A stretch of DNA of 43,395 bases. It comes from Acidobacteriota bacterium (lineage in GTDB: Bacteria > Acidobacteriota > Vicinamibacteria > Vicinamibacterales > CAVVIG01). The stretch is from assembly GCA_017883165.1 (NCBI GenBank), contig JADGOC010000015.1:1-43395 (forward strand), given 5' to 3'. The notes below the pieces were generated by a model, which made no database searches, was not told the origin of the DNA, and worked only from the letters and a program-made list of their open reading frames with translations. This document shows, one piece after another, positions 26,811-35,361 of this stretch (position 1 is its first letter; every line of letters begins with the position of its first letter). The position numbers and the translations under genes are program-made.

Positions 26811-29204
26811 TTACGATTCCAGTTCGCGCAAGACGCGCGCGAGTGTCGCCGCGAGCTGCTCCGCGTCAGCGATGTCAAACGGCATCGGCGGCCGGATCTT
26901 CAGCACGTTGGCATGTGGGCCGTCGGTGCCCAGCAGAATGGCTTCCTCGCGCATGCGGTTCACGACGCAGGCCGCTTCCTCGGCGGCTGGCTCCAGCGTC
27001 TGGCGGTTTCGGACCAGCTCGACGCCGATGAAGAGCCCCGAACCGCGCACGTCGCCGATGAGCGTGTGTCGATCCGCCAGCTCCCGCAGCCGGCCGAGCA
27101 GGTGCTCCCCGACCAGGCGCGCGTGCTCCTGCAACTGCTCCTGCAGGACGACGTCGAGCACCGCGAGGCCAACCGCGCACGACACGGTGTTGCCGCCAAA
27201 CGTGCTGAAGAACTCCATGCCGTTGTCGAACGACTCGGCAATCTCCGGCGTCGTCACGACCGCACCGATCGGGTGACCATTGCCGATCGGCTTGCCGAGC
27301 ACGACGATGTCGGGAACGACGCGCTGCGCCTCGAACGCATAGAAGTGTGTCCCCAGACGGCCGAATGCGGTTTGCACTTCGTCGGCAATGCAGACACCGC
27401 CCGCCGCACGCACGTGCTGGTACACCGCCTCGAAATAGCCGGGCGGAAAGATGATCTGGCCACCCACGCTGGGCGCGCTCTCCGCGATGTAGCCGCAGAG
27501 GCCGTGTCCGCGTGCGCGTATCTCGTCGATTGCCGCCCGCACATGGCCGGCGCACTTCTCGCCAGCCTGCTCAGCATTTTTGTACTGCCCGCGGTACACG
27601 TCGGGAATCGGCACCGTATGGACCCAGCTCGGCGCGCCTTCTCCGCCGGGACCGTTGAACTTGTAGGGACTGATCGACACGAGCGTCGTCGTGTTGCCGT
27701 GATAGGCCGCGTCGAGCACGATCAGATCGCGCTGGCGCGTGTGCACGCGCGCCAGCCGAAGCGCCAGCTCGTTCGCCTCGCTGCCCGAGTTCACGAAGTA
27801 GCAGACACGAAGCGGAGCCGGCAGCGTCGCGGTAAGCCGTTCCGCATAGCGGACCAGGTTGTCGTGCAGGTAGCGCGTGTTCGTGTTGAGCACGCGCATC
27901 TGCTCCGCCGCCGCCTGCACCACACGGGGATGGCAGTGGCCCACATGCGGGACGTTGTTGTACGCGTCGAGGTATCGACGGCCCGCGTCGTCGTACAGGT
28001 ACTGCATCCAGCCGCGCACGATTTTCAGCGGCTCGCGATACCCGAGCCTCACGTTCGATCCGATGAGCCGCCGCCGCTCGGCCAACAGGGGGTCGGGAGC
28101 CTTTTGCAGAACTTGCGACTGTATAGGCAGATTCTGCAAAAGGCTCCCGACCCCCTTGTCGGCGATGATATGCGAATCGGCCGGCAATCCGCAGGCGCGG
28201 CGAAAAACCGCCTCGGCAAACGGCGGCGGGATCGCGGCGAGCGCCGGCAGCGTTCGGCGAATCGCGTCCTGGCTCACCGTCAAATACGGATCGTCCGGCC
28301 GCTGGCGCTGCTGATCGGCGGCGACGCACACGCTCGCACAGAGCCGCAGCAGGACGAGGCCGAAGAGCACCGCGATCTCCTCGTCGAGCAGCGGATAGGC
28401 CTTGTGGTATCCGCTGACGATCGCCGCGGCCGCATGCATCGAATCGGCCTTGTCGAGCACCGCATACGCGATCGCAATGGCCAGATCCGCCACCGTAAAG
28501 CTGTGGACCATGTCGCCGAAATCGATCAGCCCCACGACACGCTGGTGGCGGCCGCCCGGATCGCCGGCGTCTGAGACGACAATGTTGTGATCGTTGGCGT
28601 CGTTGTGGATCACCGATCGGCGCAGTCGCGCGAACCGCGGCTCGTCGTCTTTCTCGATTCCCGCGATGGCGTTCGCGATCACGCCTCTCAACGCGGCGTC
28701 CTGAACCAACTCCAGACGCTGGCGGACGATCGGCAGGCCGTTGGCGAGATCCCAATAGAAATCGCGATGAAGAGCCGGGCGATCGAAGCTGGCCAGTGCG
28801 CGGTCCAGCTCGCCGATGTGGCGGCCGAGATCCTCGAGCAGCGCCTGCGAATGATGCGGCACGCTGGCCATCGTGACGCCGGGCAGCCATGTCGCCAGCC
28901 GCACGAGATGGCGTCCGCCCCAGCGCGGCGGGAGCATGGCGATCAGATCGCCGCCCGTGGTCGGGACGACGCGGAATGACGCGACCCCGTGCGCGGCGAG
29001 GTGCGCGGCCGCGGCGGCCTGCGCCTCGAGCAGCGCGCGGTCGTCGCCCGCGTTCGCGATCTTCAGGACGAACTGGCCGATCAAGAAATTCTGATCGCGC
29101 TCGCTCGACAGCGGCACGGCGGTCGCGTCGATCGCGTACAGCTCGCGCGCGATTTCGGACGCCGCGGCTGCGGTCAGCCGGGGCGCCTGCTGCAGAAGGG
29201 CCAT
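26811..29204 (-). CDS. Fusion: APH-type small-molecule kinase plus class III PLP aminotransferase-fold enzyme
   Basis: N-terminus with APH-fold motifs (SVIHNDANDHNIVV, GLIDFGDMVHSF); C-terminus with class III aminotransferase motifs (NVPHVGHCHPRVV, FVNSGSEANELALRLAR, CIADEVQTAFGRLGTHF, LGKPIGNGHPIGAVVTT). Confidence 0.93.
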   Translation of the reverse strand: MALLQQAPRLTAAAASEIARELYAIDATAVPLSSERDQNFLIGQFVLKIANAGDDRALLEAQAAAAAHLAAHGVASFRVVPTTGGDLIAMLPPRWGGRHLVRLATWLPGVTMASVPHHSQALLEDLGRHIGELDRALASFDRPALHRDFYWDLANGLPIVRQRLELVQDAALRGVIANAIAGIEKDDEPRFARLRRSVIHNDANDHNIVVSDAGDPGGRHQRVVGLIDFGDMVHSFTVADLAIAIAYAVLDKADSMHAAAAIVSGYHKAYPLLDEEIAVLFGLVLLRLCASVCVAADQQRQRPDDPYLTVSQDAIRRTLPALAAIPPPFAEAVFRRACGLPADSHIIADKGVGSLLQNLPIQSQVLQKAPDPLLAERRRLIGSNVRLGYREPLKIVRGWMQYLYDDAGRRYLDAYNNVPHVGHCHPRVVQAAAEQMRVLNTNTRYLHDNLVRYAERLTATLPAPLRVCYFVNSGSEANELALRLARVHTRQRDLIVLDAAYHGNTTTLVSISPYKFNGPGGEGAPSWVHTVPIPDVYRGQYKNAEQAGEKCAGHVRAAIDEIRARGHGLCGYIAESAPSVGGQIIFPPGYFEAVYQHVRAAGGVCIADEVQTAFGRLGTHFYAFEAQRVVPDIVVLGKPIGNGHPIGAVVTTPEIAESFDNGMEFFSTFGGNTVSCAVGLAVLDVVLQEQLQEHARLVGEHLLGRLRELADRHTLIGDVRGSGLFIGVELVRNRQTLEPAAEEAACVVNRMREEAILLGTDGPHANVLKIRPPMPFDIADAEQLAATLARVLRELES
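28087..28156. repeat. 70-bp palindromic element with perfect 25-bp inverted repeats, inside the kinase-aminotransferase CDS
   Basis: aggggg tcgggagccttttgcagaa (28087-28111) / ttctgcaaaaggctcccga ccccct (28132-28156), 20-nt loop; stays in frame. Confidence 0.95.
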
Positions 29205-29206
29205 TC

Positions 29207-29851
29207 CTAGGGATTATGGATCCGGTCCAGCACTCCGCGCGCGAACGCGATCTCATCGTCGTTCACCAGATGGCCCATGCCGGGGTAGATGCGCTCGGTC
29301 ACCTCCGCGCCCATGCGCACGAAGACCGCGGCGCTCTCGTCGACGCGCGACTTCGGCACGTGGGGATCGATGTCGCTGCACCCCAGGAACACGGGCGTCC
29401 GATCGAAGCGCCCCTCTCCCCTCCAGGTCGTCCCGGGAGGTCCGACGAGGCCCCCGCTGAAGAGGATGACGCCACCGTACCGATCGGGATGGCGGGCGCA
29501 GAACTCCGCCGTCAAGCAGGCGCCCTGGGAGAAGCCGAGGAGCACGATGCGATCCGTGCGGATCCCGCGTGCGGCGACATCGGCGACAAGCTGCTTCAGC
29601 GCCTCGAGCGCCGACGACAGCCAGGGCTCATTCTGCTCGATCGGTGCCATGAAGCTGTGGGGATACCACGTGTGGTCCGCGGCGGCGGGCGCGAGGTAGG
29701 TCCACGCCGGTCGCTGCAACTGAGGAACGAGGTCGAGGATGTTGCGCGGCCCGGCGTTGCGGCCGTGGACCATGATCATCACCGCGTCGCTCTCGCCAAG
29801 TGGGGCGCCCGCGGCCGCGACCGGCTGATTGGCGTGGGGGCTCGTGCTCAT
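29207..29851 (-). CDS. Alpha/beta hydrolase, carboxylesterase/phospholipase family (MhqD-like)
   Basis: VMIMVHGRNAGPRNILDLVPQL; RIVLLGFSQGACLTAEFCARHP; YPGMGHLVNDDEI. Confidence 0.88.
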   Translation of the reverse strand: MSTSPHANQPVAAAGAPLGESDAVMIMVHGRNAGPRNILDLVPQLQRPAWTYLAPAAADHTWYPHSFMAPIEQNEPWLSSALEALKQLVADVAARGIRTDRIVLLGFSQGACLTAEFCARHPDRYGGVILFSGGLVGPPGTTWRGEGRFDRTPVFLGCSDIDPHVPKSRVDESAAVFVRMGAEVTERIYPGMGHLVNDDEIAFARGVLDRIHNP

Positions 29852-29861
29852 TGGCGACGCG

Positions 29862-30806
29862 TCAGCGGTACGTGACCGGCGCGAGCCCTCGCTCGATCTC
29901 GGCGCGGTACGACTCTTCCCAGGGCGGGAGCTGCAACGCCTGACCGAGGCGCTCCGCCTCTTCATCGATCAGAAAACCCGGCGGCACGGTCGCAACCTCG
30001 AAGAGCACGCCGCCCGGCTCGCGAAAGTAGATGGACGTGAAGTAGCAGCGATCCCGCACCTCGGTGACGTGCAGGCCGAAACGGACCAGTTCCACGCGCA
30101 TGCGTCGCTGTTGGTCGGCGTCGGCGATCGCCATCGCGACATGATGCACCGTGCCGAGGCCGTTCATGGCCGGGGCCGCGGTGGGCGCGTGGACGATCTC
30201 GATCGTCTTGCCCGGCGCGTCGCCGTTGACGGCGACGCGAATGCGCCCTTCCGTTTCGTTCACGATCGCGTAGCCGAGCAGGCCGGTCATCAGCTCCAGC
30301 GTCTTCGCCGGCGATCGCACGACCATCGCGACGCTGTGCAGACCGCGGACCGCGGACTCGGCGCCGACCCCGCCGCCCGCCCACGGTGTTCGAGCGTCGC
30401 GATCGTTGGCGATGAGCTCGAACACCAGGCCCGACGGATCGGTCACCAGGATCGATTCCTCGCCGAACCGCGGCGCGACATCCTGCACCTCGAGTCCGCG
30501 CTGGCGCAGCCGCACCTTCCAGAATTCGAGCGACCCGGCGGGAACCGAAAACGCGGTCGCCGTGATCTGCCCCGCGCCTCTTTTCCCAACCGGCACGCCG
30601 TGCCCCTTGTAGGGGAACGTAGTCCAGAGCGTGCCGGGCGTGCCCAGCTCGTTGCCGTAATAGAAGTGATAGACGTGATGGTTGTCGAAGTTGACGGTCT
30701 TCTTGACGAGCCTCAGGCCAAGCGCCTCGACGCAGAAATCGAGATCCTGCTGCGCATCTTCCACCGTCGCCGTCACGTGGTGGAGCCCCAGAATCGGATG
30801 CCACAT
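29862..30806 (-). CDS. Ring-cleaving dioxygenase / glyoxalase-superfamily protein (MhqO-like)
   Basis: ILGLHHVTATVEDAQQDLDFCVEALGLRLVKKTVNFDNHHVYHFYYGNELGTPGTLWTTFPY; second half GTVHHVAMAIADADQQ..YFREPGGVLFEVAT. Confidence 0.92.
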   Translation of the reverse strand: MWHPILGLHHVTATVEDAQQDLDFCVEALGLRLVKKTVNFDNHHVYHFYYGNELGTPGTLWTTFPYKGHGVPVGKRGAGQITATAFSVPAGSLEFWKVRLRQRGLEVQDVAPRFGEESILVTDPSGLVFELIANDRDARTPWAGGGVGAESAVRGLHSVAMVVRSPAKTLELMTGLLGYAIVNETEGRIRVAVNGDAPGKTIEIVHAPTAAPAMNGLGTVHHVAMAIADADQQRRMRVELVRFGLHVTEVRDRCYFTSIYFREPGGVLFEVATVPPGFLIDEEAERLGQALQLPPWEESYRAEIERGLAPVTYR

Positions 30807-30807
30807 G

Positions 30808-32268
30808 TCAGTAGGTTACCCGAACCCGGTACTTCAGGACCGAGGCGGCGTCGGCCGCGACCGGCACCTGGAACTGCCCCGCCCAGGCGGCGGTCTTGGT
30901 CCATTCGTGCGACGACCGCAGCATCTTCCAGCTGCCGCCGATCGGCTCGTTCACCTCCACCGTGATCGGCACGGCCTTGTGGTTGCGGAGCGTCACCTCG
31001 TACTCGACCTCGTACACGTTGGCCGCGATCTTTTCGAAATCGATCTGGTTGCGCTCGCACACGACGTCGAACGCGTTGCCGATCTTGAGCTTCAGCGTCT
31101 CGTCCTTCGGCGTGTGATCGATGCGATCCTCGCCGACAAACTGCACGCCGCCCTTCGAGTCCGCCTGATATACGCGGACGGTGCCCGCCGGCATCGGCAT
31201 GCCGAGCCCCGCCTGCTCCTCGTTCTTGAACTGGTAGTAGACCTGCACGACGTCTTTCAGCGGCGCTCCGGGATGCTGCACGTTGCGATAGTAAAACGCC
31301 TGGCCGTCCACGACGTACCGCTTCTGGACGGGCACGCCGGTGCCGGCCAGCATGCTCACCTGCTTGGTCTCGCTATTGTTGATCGTCGTCTTTCGCGCGA
31401 GCGTGTAGAGGTGATAGTCGGAAAACGCCTCCTGCGCCATTGCCGGGGCGGCGGCCACGTCGCTCCGCCGCAGCGCCTCCATCATGCCGTTGAGGGCCTG
31501 CGGGCGCACGCGGTTGAGATCGCCGGCGACGAGCTGCAGCTTCGCGTTTCTGAAAGATGTCCCGCTGCCGTTGGTCAGCGTCACCCATCCGTCCAGGTCC
31601 GCCGCCTTGTCGTCGCGCGCGACCGTCAGCACGTAGTCGGCGTTCCACGACAGCTTGCCCGCCAGGTACGACGCTTCCACGCGGTGGCGCGCGCCACCGG
31701 TGTTGTCGAGCGTCCAGATGAGCGTCGGGTGCGTGTAGAGATTGTCCGGCAGCTCGGCGAAGCGCATGTGATCCGGACGGAGCCCGGTCACGATCTCGCT
31801 GCCGATCCGCCACACCGGCGCGCCGTTGTCGCTCAGCAGCCGCGCCTTGACGATCTCTTCGTGCATCGCGCCGCTCTCCTCGCGCGTGCGCACGAGCGTG
31901 ACGTCGCGGCCGACGTACTTGTGCAGCAGCTTCTCGGGGTCGAGCAGGTCGTACTCGTAGTTCTGCTCGAGGACGCTGATGCGCGACGGCTCGGTCAGCG
32001 ATCGAAAATGCACTGTCGCCGGATTCACGGTCGCGGCGATGTCCATGAACTGCAGATCGGATCGGCCCTGCGGCAGCTGCAGGTTGCGCACGTCGCGCAC
32101 GAGCGCGATGTCCGAGTTGTAAACGGTGACGGCCAGCTCGACTTGATCGTCGAGCGTGGTCGTGTTCGGCCCCGGAGAGCGGCCGGCCTGCGCAGCCGGA
32201 ACAAGCTGATGAGAGAACAGGACGCCTGCGATGACCGCGAGCGCCGCGAGCGACAACCGTGCGCGCAT
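30808..32268 (-). CDS. DUF4139 domain-containing secreted protein
   Basis: Signal peptide; VTVYNSDIALVRDVRNLQLPQGRSDLQFMDIAATVNPATVHF; LENQYEYDLL-type and C-terminal beta-rich DUF4139-like segments. Confidence 0.82.
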   Translation of the reverse strand: MRARLSLAALAVIAGVLFSHQLVPAAQAGRSPGPNTTTLDDQVELAVTVYNSDIALVRDVRNLQLPQGRSDLQFMDIAATVNPATVHFRSLTEPSRISVLEQNYEYDLLDPEKLLHKYVGRDVTLVRTREESGAMHEEIVKARLLSDNGAPVWRIGSEIVTGLRPDHMRFAELPDNLYTHPTLIWTLDNTGGARHRVEASYLAGKLSWNADYVLTVARDDKAADLDGWVTLTNGSGTSFRNAKLQLVAGDLNRVRPQALNGMMEALRRSDVAAAPAMAQEAFSDYHLYTLARKTTINNSETKQVSMLAGTGVPVQKRYVVDGQAFYYRNVQHPGAPLKDVVQVYYQFKNEEQAGLGMPMPAGTVRVYQADSKGGVQFVGEDRIDHTPKDETLKLKIGNAFDVVCERNQIDFEKIAANVYEVEYEVTLRNHKAVPITVEVNEPIGGSWKMLRSSHEWTKTAAWAGQFQVPVAADAASVLKYRVRVTY

Positions 32269-32288
32269 GGGACGACTCCTTTTCTGTG

Positions 32289-32314
32289 AGGCGGGTCGTT
32301 TGTGACCCGGCCTA
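32289..32314. repeat. Imperfect palindrome aggcgggtcgtttgtgacccggcct
   Basis: cgggtc(32292-32297) gtttgt gacccg(32304-32309), extended by aggc/gcct with a one-nt bulge. Confidence 0.7.
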
Positions 32315-32317
32315 CAG

Positions 32318-33277
32318 TTAGAACGGAGTCGCGGAAAATTCTTGCAGGGGGTCGCGATCCCACGTCGCGCCGCCGTCCGACGTGCTGAATTTGCGGCCGT
32401 CCGCCGTCGTCACGGTGGCGGTCGAGGCATCGGTCGCGCTGACGGCCACCAGATCCGCATTCTCGGAGAACGACACGCGCCGCCAGGTGCGGGCGTCGGT
32501 CGAAAGCACCACGACCCCGCCGGAGCCTACCAGCCAGCAAACCGACGGGGATGGTGAAGCCCCGGCCGCGAGCGTCGTCGTCACGGTCGTCCGCTGCATC
32601 TCCCAGGTCGCGCCGCCGTCGGCCGAGTGCTGGACGAATGCCGGGTCGGGCGTGATGCGCCAGCGGCTAGCGGGATTGGACGACACAATCTCGGGCACCA
32701 GATCCGCGCGCAGCGAGTTGCCGAAGGCCTGCCCACGGAGCGCGCCACTGGCGGCCATCCGGTCCGCTGACACGGCCGGCCGAGCCGGTTCCGGCGCGGG
32801 AACCACGGCCGCGGGAGCGGCGGGCGGCGCTGCCTCGGTCTTCATGAGCGGAGCGTTCTGCTCAGGCGTGGCCTGCTTCCTCGCGCTGAGCGCGTCCAGG
32901 GCGTTGTCGGACCGCGCCACGAGTTCGCCGTTGGCGATCGTCATCTGGGGCGAGGGCGACGGTGTTGGGGCGACCGCAATCGTCTCCGCCGGCGCGGCGT
33001 CCTGAGGACGCCGGTTCGTGCCCGGTGAGACGACAACCCAGATCACCGCCGCAGCCGCCGCGGTGAGCGGCACGAGCCAGCCGAGGGTCGATCCACGCCG
33101 CCACCACGCAGGCGCGAACTCGGCGGGCGGTTCCGCCCGCACCATCGCAGCCACCACGGCCTGGCACCGTACGCAATCAGCCGCGTGCGCCTCGACCGCG
33201 TCGCGCTCGGCGGCGGTCAGACGGTCGTCGGCCCAGGCGGCCAGCGTTTCGGCGTCGAGACACGGCCCCGGTATCAC
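32318..33277 (-). CDS. Anti-sigma-like zf-HC2 protein with TM and C-terminal YCF48/BNR-like repeats
   Basis: CLDAETLAAWADDRLTAAERDAVEAHAADCVRCQAVVAAM; TM GWLVPLTAAAAAVIWVVV; ADGGATWEM...TSDGGATWDRD. Confidence 0.83.
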   Translation of the reverse strand: MIPGPCLDAETLAAWADDRLTAAERDAVEAHAADCVRCQAVVAAMVRAEPPAEFAPAWWRRGSTLGWLVPLTAAAAAVIWVVVSPGTNRRPQDAAPAETIAVAPTPSPSPQMTIANGELVARSDNALDALSARKQATPEQNAPLMKTEAAPPAAPAAVVPAPEPARPAVSADRMAASGALRGQAFGNSLRADLVPEIVSSNPASRWRITPDPAFVQHSADGGATWEMQRTTVTTTLAAGASPSPSVCWLVGSGGVVVLSTDARTWRRVSFSENADLVAVSATDASTATVTTADGRKFSTSDGGATWDRDPLQEFSATPF

Positions 33278-33287
33278 GGATGCCTCC

Positions 33288-34181
33288 TCATATAGAACGA
33301 TCCGCCGCCGGTTTCTTGCGCGCGCGGATGGAATCGAGGATCTCGCCCAAATCGAGTGGGCCGGCATCCTCCGTCACGCACGCGAAGCACTGCTCGATCT
33401 CGTCTGTATTCAGGTTTTCGGCGCGAAGCTGACGTCCGACGTCTTCGCGAATGATTTTTCGCGATCGCGCGAGCTGGCGCGACACCGTGGCCTCATGCTC
33501 GCGCAGCAGGCGGCCGGTCTGGGCGAGCGTCAGCTCCTGTGCGTAATAGCAGCCCAGCCGCAGCCGATCGCGCCCCGTGAGGCGCGACATCGCGACGCTC
33601 AACGCCCGCTGCATCAGCGCCAGGAAGCGAGGACGATCCGGATCCGGCGGGTCAGACGATGATGCCGCAGCCGGCCCGGAGTCCTCGTCCGGCAGCGGTT
33701 CGAGGCGCCGCTCTGACCGCACGCGATCGACGTGCCGCTGCGCGAGCACCGCGCGCAGCCACGTCGCCAGACTGCTTCGTCCGTGGAAATAGCGGAACAG
33801 CGAGCGGCGCTCGCCCTGGCGATCATCGAGGCCGTACAGATCCGCGTACAGCGAGTCGGCCAGCTCCCGCGCGCCGCCGCCTGGCACCAGCGCATCGGCG
33901 GAGCGATACAAGAGCGGCCGCTGCTCGAGCACGAAGTGGTCCCAGGCCGCGTCATTGCCGCCGGGGCCGGCGCCGCAGGCGCACGCCAGCGCGAGATCCT
34001 CGAGGTGGAGCGAAGTCAGGTACCGCTCGAGCTCGCGGGCGTCAGGCGGCGTCGTGAAGGCTCGATCGGCGCTGGCCGCGAGCGCGGCGGCAAAGGCGCT
34101 CTTCGGCAGCGCCCACCGATCGCCCTTCGCCAGCCGGTAGAGGCGCTCGACGAGGTCGTCGTTCATTCCGACCGCTGGCAT
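33288..34181 (-). CDS. Sigma-70-family RNA polymerase sigma factor (ECF-like)
   Basis: SSLATWLRAVLAQRHVDRVRSERR (region 2-like); RLRLGCYYAQELTLAQTGRLLREHEATVSRQLARSRKIIREDV (region 4-like). Confidence 0.82.
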   Translation of the reverse strand: MPAVGMNDDLVERLYRLAKGDRWALPKSAFAAALAASADRAFTTPPDARELERYLTSLHLEDLALACACGAGPGGNDAAWDHFVLEQRPLLYRSADALVPGGGARELADSLYADLYGLDDRQGERRSLFRYFHGRSSLATWLRAVLAQRHVDRVRSERRLEPLPDEDSGPAAASSSDPPDPDRPRFLALMQRALSVAMSRLTGRDRLRLGCYYAQELTLAQTGRLLREHEATVSRQLARSRKIIREDVGRQLRAENLNTDEIEQCFACVTEDAGPLDLGEILDSIRARKKPAADRSI

Positions 34182-34236
34182 GACGCGCTAGAACCTATCT
34201 CACGACGGACGGTGGCGGCCGCAGAAGCGCCCGCGA

Positions 34237-35346
34237 TCAGTGTCCGCCAGCCGTGCCGCACGATTTCACCTCGCTGGCCATGTTTCCCAATTCCGAGCTG
34301 AGCCCGAAACCTGGGCCGTAGCGTCCGCCGCGGACGGCGCGGATGAACGTGCTCGTCTCGTCGAGCGGCAGCGTCGCGATGTTCGCGCAGAAATCGCGCC
34401 ACAGGCCTTGCTGGTACAGATACTGTTCGACGTTGGAGAGATAGAACGCCGAGACGGTGGCGCCTTTGTCTTTCAGGTACTTTCCCACCGCTCGGATCGC
34501 TTTCGGACCCGCGAAATTTCCGACGACGGGCACGAGGAGATTCTTCGTCTCGAGATCCTTCAGGAACGCGAAGCGCTCTTCGCTCGAAAGATACCCGCGC
34601 ATCTCGCCGGCCGCATCCGTCGCGACCATCAGATCCGCATAGGTCGGCTGGCTGCCAAACCGGCCGCCGGAGCCAAAGTTGCCGCGGTTGCCGGTCGTCG
34701 ATCGGTACTGGAGGCTTGGCCCGTACCAAAAGAAGGCGTGGTAGACGTACTCAATCCCCTCGCGATCGTCGGCGGACAGCGCGAAGCCGTGCTTGGTGGT
34801 CAGCTGATCGTAGATCGCCTTGAGGTTGGCGTTGTACAGCGCCTCGCTCGTGTCGACGTTCCAGAAAGCCGCGACGATGTCGGTCGCGCTCGACATCGCG
34901 CTCAGGCCGTCGGGGCGCTTCTTCGAGAACAGGCGCGACACGAACTCCGCCCGATCGGCGGACAGCTCGAACAGCGCTTTGTACATCAAGTGCAAGTCGA
35001 GATTGCCGCGGCGGACGTCGACGATGAAGACCATCTTGGGTTTCATCGCGACGATGTAGGTGAAGTTCTGCTCGGGGCCGACGCCCATGTACACGCGGCC
35101 CGCCTTGGCGGTACGCGTCAGATCCGGGATGACGTACTGCAGATACTGTTCGTTCGACAGAAGATTGTCGGATTGGAAGAATCCGTTCGCCTCAGAGAAA
35201 TCGGAGACGATCTTCCAGTATTCCTGGTCGGCGAGCCGCGACGGCAGTGATTCGGCGCCGAGCCGGCCGCCCGGAGCGAGCGACAAGCCGCCCAGCATGC
35301 CGGCGAGAATGATTCCCGCGACAACAAGAAAGGGGCGTCTCGTCAT
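34237..35346 (-). CDS. Secreted protein of unknown function with a Rossmann/methyltransferase-like core
   Basis: Signal peptide; RVYMGVGPEQNFTYIVAMKPKMVFIVDVRRGNLDLHLMYKALFELSADRAEFVSRLFSKK. Confidence 0.78.
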   Translation of the reverse strand: MTRRPFLVVAGIILAGMLGGLSLAPGGRLGAESLPSRLADQEYWKIVSDFSEANGFFQSDNLLSNEQYLQYVIPDLTRTAKAGRVYMGVGPEQNFTYIVAMKPKMVFIVDVRRGNLDLHLMYKALFELSADRAEFVSRLFSKKRPDGLSAMSSATDIVAAFWNVDTSEALYNANLKAIYDQLTTKHGFALSADDREGIEYVYHAFFWYGPSLQYRSTTGNRGNFGSGGRFGSQPTYADLMVATDAAGEMRGYLSSEERFAFLKDLETKNLLVPVVGNFAGPKAIRAVGKYLKDKGATVSAFYLSNVEQYLYQQGLWRDFCANIATLPLDETSTFIRAVRGGRYGPGFGLSSELGNMASEVKSCGTAGGH

Positions 35347-35361
35347 GGTCCGTCTCACCGT

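Noticed and set aside
25198-27276. 692-aa plus-strand ORF opposite the esterase and fusion genes
   Set aside because: Spans parts of two real minus-strand genes; no domain.
28087-28156. Intrinsic transcription terminator or IS end
   Set aside because: It lies inside a continuous CDS on one strand and no transposase is present; better explained as a palindromic repeat inserted in frame.
28500-29204. Aminoglycoside resistance gene (APH domain)
   Set aside because: APH fold is fused to a class III PLP enzyme, pointing to amino alcohol metabolism rather than antibiotic resistance.
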